A DNA stretch of 64,000 nt from Dinoroseobacter sp039192165 (GTDB lineage: Bacteria; Pseudomonadota; Alphaproteobacteria; Rhodobacterales; Rhodobacteraceae). The notes beneath the pieces are model-generated. The model saw nothing but the letters and a program-made list of their open reading frames with translations. It did not search any database and was not told the DNA's origin. Of the stretch, positions 1 to 8,212 are shown piece after piece. The position numbers and the translations under genes are program-made. The DNA lies in contig JBCCXD010000011.1 in assembly GCA_039192165.1 (NCBI GenBank), forward strand, positions 41,893-105,892, written 5' to 3'. How positions within the stretch are numbered: the first letter of the stretch is position 1; the number at the start of each line of letters is the position of its first letter.

Positions 1-1
1 A

Positions 2-229
2 GCCAACCTGGATGCGGCTACGCAGGAGCTGGCCGAGAAGATCGCCGGCAAGCTGGGCGCCGCAGTGGCCATCGGCAAGCAGGCCTTCTACGAACAGGCG
101 CAGATGTCGCTGGCGGATGCCTATGCGTATACAGGCGATGTTATGGTGCAAAATATGGGTCTGCGTGACACCGATGAAGGTATCAATGCATTTCTGGAAA
201 AACGGGAGCCGGACTGGTCGGAAACCTAG
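2..229 (+). CDS. Enoyl-CoA hydratase/isomerase family protein, C-terminal part (partial)
   Basis: The open frame enters from the left edge and stops at TAG 227-229, giving the last 75 residues of a crotonase-fold protein. The pattern of a small-residue helix, then KLGAAVAIGKQAFYEQ, then SLADAYAYTGDVM and a final helix with DEGINAFLEKREPDW is typical of the C-terminal trimerisation helices of enoyl-CoA hydratases, where DEGI.AFLEKR.P.W is a recurring signature. The catalytic glutamates would lie upstream, outside the window, so substrate cannot be judged. Its stop overlaps the stop of the converging lytic transglycosylase by two bases. Confidence 0.8.
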   Translation, partial: ANLDAATQELAEKIAGKLGAAVAIGKQAFYEQAQMSLADAYAYTGDVMVQNMGLRDTDEGINAFLEKREPDWSET

Positions 230-825
230 GACGCACCCAGAATACGTTTCACGTAATTTTGGGTTTCTTTAAAGGGTGGTATTCCACCGTATTCACGGAC
301 TGCTTCAGGTCCTGCATTGTATGCAGCAAGGGCGAGGCGCCAGCTACGGAACCGATCGTACTGAGCTCGCAGGTATCGCGCACCACCGTCAAGGTTCTGG
401 CGCGGATCACGCGGATTGACACCGAGCATTTCTGCCGTACCCGGCATCAATTGTGCCAGCCCGATCGCGCCTTTATGGGAGACAGCGTTCGGATTAAAGG
501 CACTTTCCTGTTGCACGAGGCGTAAGAACAGGTCCTCGGGCACTCCGTTTCGCCGTGCAGCGGCGCGCGCGAGCTCAAGGTAGGGCCCGGAATACCCGCC
601 GCGGTATGTCGGGATCACATCCGGACGCAGAGAATCCGGGCGCAGCCGGGCTGAGTGCTCATATTGCGTGGCAGCGCGAGTATCCAGGATACGGGTCTGA
701 GATCGGAATAGCGATGCACGAGACTGCGTCGAAGCGCGCACCTCGGCCTCGGCGGGCACAGAAATCCCCGCAGCCCCCGTTACCGCGATCGCAAATACGG
801 CTGAAACCGCCGACAGAACTCGCAT
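226..825 (-). CDS. Lytic murein transglycosylase (SLT domain), exported
   Basis: A 199-residue exported protein that should cleave the MurNAc-GlcNAc bond of peptidoglycan in the periplasm, leaving anhydro-MurNAc ends. The N-terminus (MRVLSAVSAVFAIAVTGAAG) is a signal peptide. The SLT fold fills the C-terminal 120 residues: the catalytic glutamate is in LRLVQQESAFNPNAVS, followed by GAIGLAQLMPGTAEMLGV and LALAAYNAGPEAV, which are the three conserved SLT motifs. I chose the ATG at 825 because the signal peptide begins there; the open frame continues upstream through arginine/cysteine-rich sequence without family resemblance. It is divergent from ssb. The family is short compared with the Slt70 type and resembles the small Rhodobacterales SLT proteins. 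Confidence 0.88.
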   Translation of the reverse strand: MRVLSAVSAVFAIAVTGAAGISVPAEAEVRASTQSRASLFRSQTRILDTRAATQYEHSARLRPDSLRPDVIPTYRGGYSGPYLELARAAARRNGVPEDLFLRLVQQESAFNPNAVSHKGAIGLAQLMPGTAEMLGVNPRDPRQNLDGGARYLRAQYDRFRSWRLALAAYNAGPEAVREYGGIPPFKETQNYVKRILGAS

Positions 826-969
826 GCATTGCCTCAACTTGTTTTGCGCGGGCACTATATGAAAAAAGACCTGGAAGGCCAAGCCGCACGTTTTTAACGA
901 TGTCTTTACCCTGCCGCGATGCTGTTCCAAGGTCACATAAATCCAAGCAGAGATTCGGGGGAAGCAGAC

Positions 970-1467
970 ATGGCAGGCTCGGTGAACAAGGTCATTCTTG
1001 TGGGCAATCTGGGGCGCGATCCCGAGGTGCGGACATTTCAGAACGGCGGCAAGGTGTGCAACCTGCGCATTGCGACGTCCGAAACATGGAAGGATCGCAA
1101 CACCGGCGAGCGCCGTGAGAAAACTGAATGGCATTCGGTGGCTATTTTTTCCGAGCCGCTGGCGCGTATCGCGGAGCAATACCTGCGCAAGGGCTCGAAA
1201 GTTTATCTTGAAGGCCAGCTGGAAACCCGGAAATGGCAGGATCAATCCGGACAAGACCGCTACAGCACAGAAGTCGTTCTGAGGCCCTACAAAGGAGAGC
1301 TCACACTGCTTGACGGCCGTGGCGAAGGCGGCGGGATGGGAGGCGGCGGAGGTGGCGGTGGCTACGTTCCCGACCAGTCCAGCGGTTATGGCAGCGGCCA
1401 AGGCGATGGGTTCGGCGGTGGGGCCCCTGCCGGGGGCAGCGATCTTGAGGACGAGATCCCGTTCTGA
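970..1467 (+). CDS. ssb: Single-stranded DNA-binding protein
   Basis: A 165-residue SSB that coats single-stranded DNA during replication, repair and recombination. The OB fold occupies about residues 1-110 (start MAGSVNKVILVGNLG, then EVRTFQNGGKVCNLRIATSE and KVYLEGQL). A glycine-rich flexible linker follows, and the protein ends in the acidic tip DLEDEIPF, which docks partner proteins. The start at 970 is the standard SSB start and follows a purine-rich stretch at 957-965. No GTTC-N7-GTTC SOS box was seen in the gap to the divergent transglycosylase. Confidence 0.95.
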   Translation: MAGSVNKVILVGNLGRDPEVRTFQNGGKVCNLRIATSETWKDRNTGERREKTEWHSVAIFSEPLARIAEQYLRKGSKVYLEGQLETRKWQDQSGQDRYSTEVVLRPYKGELTLLDGRGEGGGMGGGGGGGGYVPDQSSGYGSGQGDGFGGGAPAGGSDLEDEIPF

Positions 1468-1536
1468 TCCAGCGCTTTTCTTGATGGAACGCTTTTGAAC
1501 ACGTCTGGCGTCCGGGGCGTCACAAGGGAGACGCTC

Positions 1537-2652
1537 TCAGGCGCGTTCTGCCAATGCGTCGCCCAGAACGCCCAGCACTGCATCGCCGGGCACATCGGCT
1601 GAAACGAACGCATCCCCGATGCCACGCGCAAGAATAAAGCGCAGCTGTCCATCGATCACTTTTTTATCCTGCCCCATCAATGCGAGAAGTGCGTCTGCGT
1701 CGGGCAGATCTCCGGGGATATCGCGCAGGTCCACTTTCATACCCATGCTGCGCAAATGCGCCCGTACCCGGCTGGGATCTTCCTGCGAGCAATGGCCAAG
1801 CCGCGCGGACAGTTCAAACGCCAGCGCGCACCCAATGGCGACACCTTCGCCATGCAAAAGCCGATCTGAATAGCCGGTCGCGGCTTCAAGCGCATGGCAG
1901 AAAGTGTGGCCGAGATTGAGCAGCGCGCGGTCTCCTTGCTCTGTCTCGTCCCGGACCACGATCTCTGCTTTCATCTCTACCGACCGGCGCACCGCCTTGA
2001 CACGCGCGGCACTGTCGCCAGAGACAAGCGCCTCGCCATTCTGTTCCAGCCAGCCGAAAAACTCGGAATCCCCAAGCAAACCGTACTTCACCACTTCACC
2101 GTAGCCCGCAAGGAAATCCCGCGCGGACAAGGTTTCCAGAATAGCGGTGTCGGCCAGAACACGCTGCGGCTGATGAAACGACCCGATCAGATTTTTTCCA
2201 TGCGCGGAGTTAATCCCCGTCTTGCCGCCGACAGAGCTGTCGACCTGCGCAAGAAGCGATGTCGGGATTTGCACGAAACCCACCCCGCGTCGAAGTACGG
2301 CTGCGGCAAATCCCGCAAGATCACCGATCACGCCGCCACCGAAAGCCACGATCAGGTCGCGACGCTCGACCTTCTCAGCGAGAAGCCAGTCCACCGCGCG
2401 CGAAAACTCAGACCAGCCCTTGGTTGCCTCTCCTGCCGGCAAAGCGAGGGCGGAAGAGGTTATGCCTTCGTCCGCGAGGCTGGCTTGCAGCCTCTCCAAA
2501 TGCAGTGCGGCTACAGTCTCATCTGTGAGGATGGCGACATGCCGACGCGTGAGTAAAGGCGCAATACGCGCTCCTGCCTCGTCAAGCAGCCCGGGGCCGA
2601 TTTCGACGTCATAGGCTCTCTCGCCCAACGCCACATGCACCGTTTCGCGCAT
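1537..2652 (-). CDS. aroB: 3-dehydroquinate synthase
   Basis: Converts DAHP to 3-dehydroquinate, the second step of the shikimate pathway, in the cytoplasm with NAD+ and a divalent metal. The 371 residues match the usual AroB length. Visible family motifs are the NAD-binding GGGVIGDLAGFAAA, the PTSLLAQVDSSVGGKTGIN segment, and the metal ligands in NLGHTFCHALE and LLHGEGVAIG. It lies 71 bp downstream of aroK on the same strand, the common aroK-aroB pair. Confidence 0.95.
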   Translation of the reverse strand: MRETVHVALGERAYDVEIGPGLLDEAGARIAPLLTRRHVAILTDETVAALHLERLQASLADEGITSSALALPAGEATKGWSEFSRAVDWLLAEKVERRDLIVAFGGGVIGDLAGFAAAVLRRGVGFVQIPTSLLAQVDSSVGGKTGINSAHGKNLIGSFHQPQRVLADTAILETLSARDFLAGYGEVVKYGLLGDSEFFGWLEQNGEALVSGDSAARVKAVRRSVEMKAEIVVRDETEQGDRALLNLGHTFCHALEAATGYSDRLLHGEGVAIGCALAFELSARLGHCSQEDPSRVRAHLRSMGMKVDLRDIPGDLPDADALLALMGQDKKVIDGQLRFILARGIGDAFVSADVPGDAVLGVLGDALAERA

Positions 2653-2723
2653 CGTCTTACGCCTCTTTCAAACCCGAAAACTCGTGGCGCCCCATAGCAA
2701 GCAAGCCAAGGCAAAGCCAGACC

Positions 2724-3338
2724 TCATCCCTGCGAGGCCGCATCCGTCGCGCGCAACACGCCGGGGGTAGCAGCCAGTGCATTTCGCACGCGCCGCGCCA
2801 TCTGTTCGATGCTCAACTCCGGGGCGGCCGGAACACGCAATTGCGCCTTGGCATAAAGGGGAACCCGGGCATTGTAGAGTTCACTCAAAGTCGCTTTGGG
2901 ATCCTCGGTCAGCAACAGCGGCCGCGTCGTCTTGTGGCGGACACGGCTCCACAAAAGCTCCAGATCGGCATCAAGCCAGACCGAAACGCCATAGCGCCCG
3001 ATAACTTCGCGGTTTCGTTCTGCCAGAAAGGCGCCACCACCTGTGGACAGAATGCCGGGCACGGACTGCAGAAGTCGGGTCAGCACTTCGGTTTCCCGAT
3101 CCCGAAAAAAGGTCTCTCCATCTCGGGCAAAAATCTCAGCAATACTGGCGTTGGCCGCAGCCTCAATCTCCCGGTCACTGTCCAGGAACGGCACGCCAAG
3201 CAAAGCCGCAAGGGCGGTGCCGACGGCCGTTTTTCCAGCGCCCATCATACCGACAAGAACGACAGGTTTGCGTAGTTTCAAAGCCGCATCGGCTGAAACC
3301 TGCAACTCCTGCCCATTTTCGGAGCTTTGTGATACCAT
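2724..3338 (-). CDS. aroK: Shikimate kinase
   Basis: Phosphorylates shikimate at the 3-hydroxyl. The 204-residue protein has the P-loop GMMGAGKT (residues 30-37), the shikimate-binding FLDSDREIE, STGGGAFL and the lid region with RPLL, all in normal order. The N-terminal extension of about 20 residues before KPVVLVGMM is common in alphaproteobacterial AroK. The frame is open further upstream to 3644, but the sequence there has no kinase similarity, so the ATG at 3338 was taken. Co-directional with aroB, and divergent from the small membrane gene at 3423. Confidence 0.93.
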   Translation of the reverse strand: MVSQSSENGQELQVSADAALKLRKPVVLVGMMGAGKTAVGTALAALLGVPFLDSDREIEAAANASIAEIFARDGETFFRDRETEVLTRLLQSVPGILSTGGGAFLAERNREVIGRYGVSVWLDADLELLWSRVRHKTTRPLLLTEDPKATLSELYNARVPLYAKAQLRVPAAPELSIEQMARRVRNALAATPGVLRATDAASQG

Positions 3339-3422
3339 CCCCCTTGAATGGCGTGAAGCGTCAGGAAATACCATAAGTAAAACAACAAATCGGCAGTCAA
3401 ACGAGAGGCGGGGGACCAAAAC

Positions 3423-3560
3423 GTGGTCGGAAAACTCTTCATAGCACTTCTTGTGCTGATCCTTCTGGGCGCAGCCGGGCTCCTGGGATATGGCTATCTT
3501 GGTGATCTGAGCCCAGATGCCGAAGACACAACAATCCCTGTGGAATTGAATGAGAACTAA
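3423..3560 (+). CDS. Small single-span membrane protein (45 aa), GTG start
   Basis: A short frame reading MVGKLFIALLVLILLGAAGL and then GYGYLGDLSPDAEDTTIPVELNEN. One strongly hydrophobic helix (about residues 4-25) is followed by an acidic tail, which suggests an inner-membrane anchor with a short periplasmic or cytoplasmic tail. The start is GTG. Its stop overlaps the next gene by 11 bases (next ATG at 3550), so translation of the two is probably coupled. No function is recognised. Its place as the first gene of an operon with a secreted protein and xerD supports its reality. Confidence 0.6.
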   Translation: MVGKLFIALLVLILLGAAGLLGYGYLGDLSPDAEDTTIPVELNEN

Positions 3561-5079
3561 AGCGTGGAGTCTAGCTCTTTGCGTCACTGCGTGGTCTGTG
3601 CCCGCAGTCGCCCAAGAGAGCTCCGGCCAGCCGATGTCAGCCATCGACTGGTTGTCGGATGTTATTCAGACCGACCCGACCGAAACAGAAGCAGCGCCGG
3701 ACATTACCGACAGTGCGACACCCGAAACGATCGAGATCGCACCGCTTGGTCAAACGGCAATTGACGCAGTCGGACTGTTGCCATCGACCGTTGTTGGTCT
3801 GCCTTCGGACTTTTGGGGACCAACACCCTCGGAAACGCTTGCGCGGCTGATGCGCGCTCAGGGCCCGGAGCTCAACCAACCTGCCCGGCGGTTGCTTAAG
3901 CGCATTCTGCTAGCCGAACTTGATCCCCCGGTGGATGCAGACACAAGTCACGCCCTTTTTCTCGCCCGCGTCGACACGCTTCTCGCAATGGGCGCGCTCG
4001 AAGATGCTCAGGCGCTTGTCGAGCGCGCGGGCGTGACCGCCGACCCGGACGTCTTTCGCCGTTGGTTCGATATCTCTCTCCTGCGGGAGACAGAGAGCCG
4101 AGCCTGCGCAGCGCTGCGCGCCACACCAGATGTCGCGCCTACTTTTTCTGCCAGGATCTTTTGTCTTGCCCGAAACCGCGACTGGCCGGCAGCCGCTCTC
4201 AGTCTCGAAACCGCCCGTGCGCTGGGCGCTGTATCGGAGGCAGAAGCCGCACTTATGGAACGTTTCCTGGATCCTGTAGAGTTTGAGGACGAGCCTTTTC
4301 CACCGCTTCAACGTCCGATCACGCCGCTGGACTACCGGATGCGCGCGGCCCTCGGCGAAGCGCCACCGGCGGCATCCCTGCCGCTGGCCTTCAACCATGC
4401 GCTTCTTACCGACACTCATGGCTGGAAGACCCGGCTCGAAGCTGCAGAGCGGCTGGCACGCGCCGGCGGCATTTCCCCACGCGCACTCTTTGCCATTTAT
4501 CTGGAGCGCGACCCGGCCGCATCGGGCGGACTTTGGGACCGAGTGGCACATCTGCAGGCATTCGATATAGCACTGCTTGCGAATGATCCCGAACGCATCG
4601 CGCAAACGCTGCCACGCGCCGCAAACTCGCTGGCTGAGGCCGGACTTTTTGAGGCGTTCGCCGAGGTTTACGGCACTCAGGTGGCACGCCTGGATTTGCC
4701 TGGTGAGGCCGGCGATGTCGCACAAATGATGGTTCTTCATACCTCTTATGCAGAGGCCTACGCGCCGCGTTTCACGAACCCGCTCTACGCCGCGCTTGCC
4801 CAGGGAGAAGGCGCCGTCGAACTTGCCGAGACACCACTTCAGTCTGCAGTCGCCGCGGCCTTTGTCGTCCGTCAGGGCCCACTTCCCCTGCCCTATGAGG
4901 ACCTTGTTTTGCAAAACCGGTCAGGCGAAGCGACACTGCGGGCTCTACGTGCACTTAGAACTGCACAGCCGGACCCGAATGATGCCGAAACAGCCTTGCG
5001 CGTCTTACGGCGGCTGGGCTTTGAGTCCTCTGCCCGCGCGATTGCACTCGCCCTTGTCAGTCAGGATGCCGGCGCATGA
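3550..5079 (+). CDS. Secreted hypothetical protein, alpha-helical repeat-like
   Basis: A 509-residue protein with a signal peptide (MRTKAWSLALCVTAWSVPAVAQ) followed by an acidic, low-complexity stretch and then a long alanine/leucine-rich helical region. Phrases such as ALEDAQALVERAG, ARALGAVSEAEAALMERF and GWKTRLEAAERLARAGG look like degenerate TPR/solenoid helices. I do not recognise a named family or catalytic motif. It overlaps the preceding small membrane gene by 11 bases and xerD by 4 bases (ATGA at 5076-5079), so the three are one translation-coupled unit. A role linked to cell division or envelope is possible from location but is inference. Confidence 0.75.
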   Translation: MRTKAWSLALCVTAWSVPAVAQESSGQPMSAIDWLSDVIQTDPTETEAAPDITDSATPETIEIAPLGQTAIDAVGLLPSTVVGLPSDFWGPTPSETLARLMRAQGPELNQPARRLLKRILLAELDPPVDADTSHALFLARVDTLLAMGALEDAQALVERAGVTADPDVFRRWFDISLLRETESRACAALRATPDVAPTFSARIFCLARNRDWPAAALSLETARALGAVSEAEAALMERFLDPVEFEDEPFPPLQRPITPLDYRMRAALGEAPPAASLPLAFNHALLTDTHGWKTRLEAAERLARAGGISPRALFAIYLERDPAASGGLWDRVAHLQAFDIALLANDPERIAQTLPRAANSLAEAGLFEAFAEVYGTQVARLDLPGEAGDVAQMMVLHTSYAEAYAPRFTNPLYAALAQGEGAVELAETPLQSAVAAAFVVRQGPLPLPYEDLVLQNRSGEATLRALRALRTAQPDPNDAETALRVLRRLGFESSARAIALALVSQDAGA

Positions 5080-6002
5080 GCGGCTACCAGATTGACGCAT
5101 TTCTCGAAGCGCAGGCCGCAGAACTCAACGCGTCTGAAAATACGCGCCTCGCCTATGCGCGCGACTTAATCGATTTTTCTGCGTTCCTAGAAAGACAAGG
5201 GGCAGATCTGGTAAACGCAGAGCGCAATGAGATTGAGGCTTATTTGATCCGCTGCGAAGCTGAGGGGCTGGCACGCTCCACACGCGCCCGCAGACTTTCC
5301 GCGTTAAAACAGTTCTTTCGTTTCGCTTATGAAGAAGGCTGGCGACAGGACAACCCGACGTCGCAGATCAAGGGCCCCGGCCGGGCAAAGCACCTTCCGA
5401 ACACACTGGCTCAGGACGAAGTCGACGCCCTGCTGGCGGTCGCCCGAACGCATGGCCGTTCCGAACTTGAGCGCGCCCGCAATACCTGCTTGCTTGAGCT
5501 GCTCTACGCGACGGGATTGCGGGTCAGCGAATTGGTCGGACTGCCCGCGGCAGCAGTGCGCGGCAATCCCGAAATGATTCTTGTGCGCGGCAAAGGTGGC
5601 AAGGAGCGTATGGTGCCTCTCTCGACGTCGGCGCGAACAGCGCTTCTCGCTTGGCTGACGGCCCGCGACAGCCGCGAAAGCGCGGCGCTCGCACAAGGCA
5701 AACCTGCGTCGCGGTTTCTCTTTCCATCTCACGGGAAGGCAGGACACCTGACCCGGCACCGCTTCCATACTTTGATCAAAGAGCTCGCTCTTGCCGCAAA
5801 CCTCGATCCGGCGAAAATTTCGCCGCACACACTCCGCCACGCTTTTGCGACGCATCTATTGGCGAACGGAGCTGATCTAATGTCTATTCAGGCGCTTTTG
5901 GGCCATGCAGACGTCTCGACAACGGAAATTTACACCCACGTTCTTGACGCACGTCTCAAAGAGCTTGTTCTGACGCACCACCCGCTTGCGACTGCTGACT
6001 AA
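5076..6002 (+). CDS. xerD: Tyrosine recombinase XerD
   Basis: Site-specific recombinase that, with XerC, resolves chromosome dimers at dif under FtsK control. The 308 residues show the N-terminal SAM-like core-binding domain (about 1-90) and the catalytic domain with the active-site set: Arg in ATGLRVSELVG, Lys in RGKGGKERMVPL, His/Arg in HTLRHAFATHLL, His in LLGHADVSTTE and the nucleophile Tyr in IYTHV. Length and the start SGYQIDAFLEAQ fit XerD better than phage integrases, and the surroundings are core genome. Start codon overlaps the stop of the upstream gene. Confidence 0.92.
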   Translation: MSGYQIDAFLEAQAAELNASENTRLAYARDLIDFSAFLERQGADLVNAERNEIEAYLIRCEAEGLARSTRARRLSALKQFFRFAYEEGWRQDNPTSQIKGPGRAKHLPNTLAQDEVDALLAVARTHGRSELERARNTCLLELLYATGLRVSELVGLPAAAVRGNPEMILVRGKGGKERMVPLSTSARTALLAWLTARDSRESAALAQGKPASRFLFPSHGKAGHLTRHRFHTLIKELALAANLDPAKISPHTLRHAFATHLLANGADLMSIQALLGHADVSTTEIYTHVLDARLKELVLTHHPLATAD

Positions 6003-6808
6003 ACCGCCCGTCGAAGTGGCAAGGGCAAAACATCTTCTGACGGCCAGATGCCCGTTTCAAGAGCTCGATGGTAGCCCTGCACAAGGCGCGCGTGCTCCAT
6101 CGCTTTAACAGTCGGCGCAGGGTCGTAGACCAGACGATGAATGACGATCCGCCCTGTCGCATCAAGCGTCGCATAGCGCGTCTCTGGCCGCCCATCGTGG
6201 GGTGGCAAGCCGACAACGCCTGCGTTCAGCCAAGTGACGGAGCCAATTTGGCGCTGGAAAGCGAGGCCGCAGTGTCCCGCGACAACCACATCGATCTCGC
6301 CTACTTCTTGTTCTATATACTTAATTTCGTCATTGAATTCATCATCACTCCCGCTTGGCCACAAAAAGCGCGAGATGTTTCGAACACCACCGTGAATGAC
6401 CGCGATACGGCGCCCGGTATGTGTGAATACGGCCATGTCAGGGACCTGGGCCATCTCGGTAAGCGCGTCGCCTGAGAGACTTCGTTGTGCGTGGTCATAC
6501 CATCCTTTTGACAGTAAATCGCACGTCGTGCCTTCCTCAAAACCACAGCCACACCCCTGAGCCCGCGCTGCGAGCTGCCTTTCACAGTTTCCCGCGACAA
6601 CAATGCCCCCAGCTTTTGCAACAAGCGCCCACGTTGCCTCCGCATCGGCGCCATATGCAACCACATCGCCGGTGCATACGCGGTTGCTCAAGGGGATGCA
6701 CTGTTCATCTGCCAGCATCAGAAGGGCCTTGGTCGCCGCTAGATTTGAGTATGGTCCTCCGTAAAGCAGAACCGTGCCGGACAGTTGCCCTAAATCCCGA
6801 ATGACCAT
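5999..6808 (-). CDS. Metallophosphoesterase-family protein with altered first metal motif
   Basis: A 269-residue calcineurin-like phosphoesterase. Motif II (TGDVVAYG, residues about 46-53), motif III (GNCE), motif IV (VIHGG) and motif V (AGHCG in place of GHxH) can be aligned with the family. The first motif, normally D-x-H, reads GGPYSN at residues 17-22, so both the usual Asp and His appear to be replaced (Gly and Tyr). From memory, related Rhodobacteraceae proteins share this GGPYSN form, so it may be a conserved variant and not decay. Substrate unknown. It converges with xerD (4-bp overlap of ends) and is divergent from the CorC-like gene. Confidence 0.75.
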   Translation of the reverse strand: MVIRDLGQLSGTVLLYGGPYSNLAATKALLMLADEQCIPLSNRVCTGDVVAYGADAEATWALVAKAGGIVVAGNCERQLAARAQGCGCGFEEGTTCDLLSKGWYDHAQRSLSGDALTEMAQVPDMAVFTHTGRRIAVIHGGVRNISRFLWPSGSDDEFNDEIKYIEQEVGEIDVVVAGHCGLAFQRQIGSVTWLNAGVVGLPPHDGRPETRYATLDATGRIVIHRLVYDPAPTVKAMEHARLVQGYHRALETGIWPSEDVLPLPLRRAV

Positions 6809-6886
6809 CGCTGCCGCCCGCTTATCTTGAACAGCGCCAGCTCTATCCCCATAACTTGGCCAAGCAAAGGGAAAGCGAACACGCTG

Positions 6887-8212
6887 ATGGACACAACTCT
6901 GTTTGATACGGCCTTCTGGGTCTCAGTCGGGGTCATCGCTGTGCTTCTATGCTGCTCGGGGTTCTTCTCCGGATCGGAAACCGCGCTCACCGCTGCGTCG
7001 CGCGGGAAGCTGAAGTCTATGGCCGACAAAGGCGACAAGGGCGCCGAACGCGCGCTTGAGCTCAAGGAAGACAACGAGCGCCTGATTGGCGGCATTCTTC
7101 TGGGCAACAATCTTGCCAACATCCTGGCCACTTCGCTTGCAACAGCGGTCTTTACCAAAGTCTTTGGCGCAAATGGCGTGGCCGTTGCGACGCTGGTGAT
7201 GACTGCTTTGGTGCTGATCTTCGCCGAGGTGCTTCCAAAGACTTATGCGATTACAAAACCAGAAACCGCGTCGGCCCGCGCTTCTGGCCTCGTCCGCGTT
7301 GTGATTGCGGTTCTTGCTCCGCTCGTGGCCGCAGTTCGTGTCATTGTGCGCGGTGTTCTGCGGATCTTTGGCGTTCGTATCGAAGCCGGGGCAAATATGC
7401 TCTCGGTCCGGGAGGAAATCGAAGGCGCACTGAGGATCGGCCATTCGGAAGGAGAAGTGGAAAAGGAACATCGCGATCGTTTGCTGGGCGCGCTGGATCT
7501 GAACGAACGCACTGTGGAAGAGATCATGCTGCACCGTTCAAAGATCGAGATGATCGATGCCGAAAATCAGGTCGATGTGATCCTCAGCCAGTGTCTGGAA
7601 AGCCCGCATACGCGCTTGCCTGTCTTCCGCGATGATCCTGAGAACATCATCGGCGTTATCCACGCAAAAGATCTGAGCCGTGCGATGGACAAACTCATTC
7701 GCGGGCCCGATGCCTCGGCCAAGGCGTTGGAGGATTTCCAGGTGATGGACGTGGCCATGAAGCCGTACTTCATACCAGAAACCACGACTCTGGATGAACA
7801 GATGAAAGAGTTTCTGCGCCGCCGGACCCACTTCGCACTGGTCGTCGATGAGTATGGAGACCTTCAAGGTCTGCTGACCCTTGAGGACATTCTGGAAGAA
7901 ATCGTGGGTGAGATCACTGATGAATTTGACCCCGATGCCGACCACCCGGTGCGCTCCACCGACGACGGCAATTTCGTGGTCGATGGAGCTATGACCATCC
8001 GGGACCTGAACCGGGCAACCGACTGGTCTTTGCCAGATGAAGAAGCCAATACGGTTGCCGGTCTGGTCATTCACGAAGCACAGATGATCCCGACAGTGGG
8101 TCAGTGCTTCAGCTTCCACGGATTCCGCTTCGAGGTCGCCGCGCGCAAAGATAACCGCCTGACAAAACTCAAGATTCGCCCGCTTGAAACCGCCGAGCCT
8201 AGCGCGCCTTGA
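6887..8212 (+). CDS. CNNM/CorC-type transporter protein (DUF21-CBS-CorC_HlyC)
   Basis: A 441-residue inner-membrane protein of the CorC/CNNM group, linked to Mg2+ (or Co2+) efflux. The N-terminal DUF21 membrane domain (about residues 8-190) contains the conserved FFSGSETALTAASR and GNNLANILATSLAT, then FAEVLPKTYA. Two CBS motifs follow (around EIMLHRSKIEMID and the HFALVVDEYGDLQGLLTLEDILEEIVGEI segment), and the C-terminal CorC_HlyC domain closes it. The ATG at 6887 starts just before the first helix. An upstream ATG at 6827 would add 20 residues without family likeness. It converges on the HerA-like gene with a 14-bp overlap. Confidence 0.9.
   Translation: MDTTLFDTAFWVSVGVIAVLLCCSGFFSGSETALTAASRGKLKSMADKGDKGAERALELKEDNERLIGGILLGNNLANILATSLATAVFTKVFGANGVAVATLVMTALVLIFAEVLPKTYAITKPETASARASGLVRVVIAVLAPLVAAVRVIVRGVLRIFGVRIEAGANMLSVREEIEGALRIGHSEGEVEKEHRDRLLGALDLNERTVEEIMLHRSKIEMIDAENQVDVILSQCLESPHTRLPVFRDDPENIIGVIHAKDLSRAMDKLIRGPDASAKALEDFQVMDVAMKPYFIPETTTLDEQMKEFLRRRTHFALVVDEYGDLQGLLTLEDILEEIVGEITDEFDPDADHPVRSTDDGNFVVDGAMTIRDLNRATDWSLPDEEANTVAGLVIHEAQMIPTVGQCFSFHGFRFEVAARKDNRLTKLKIRPLETAEPSAP

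Noticed and set aside
3910..4914. 334-codon minus-strand frame
   Set aside because: Antisense to the secreted 509-aa gene, which has a signal peptide and tight overlaps with its neighbours.
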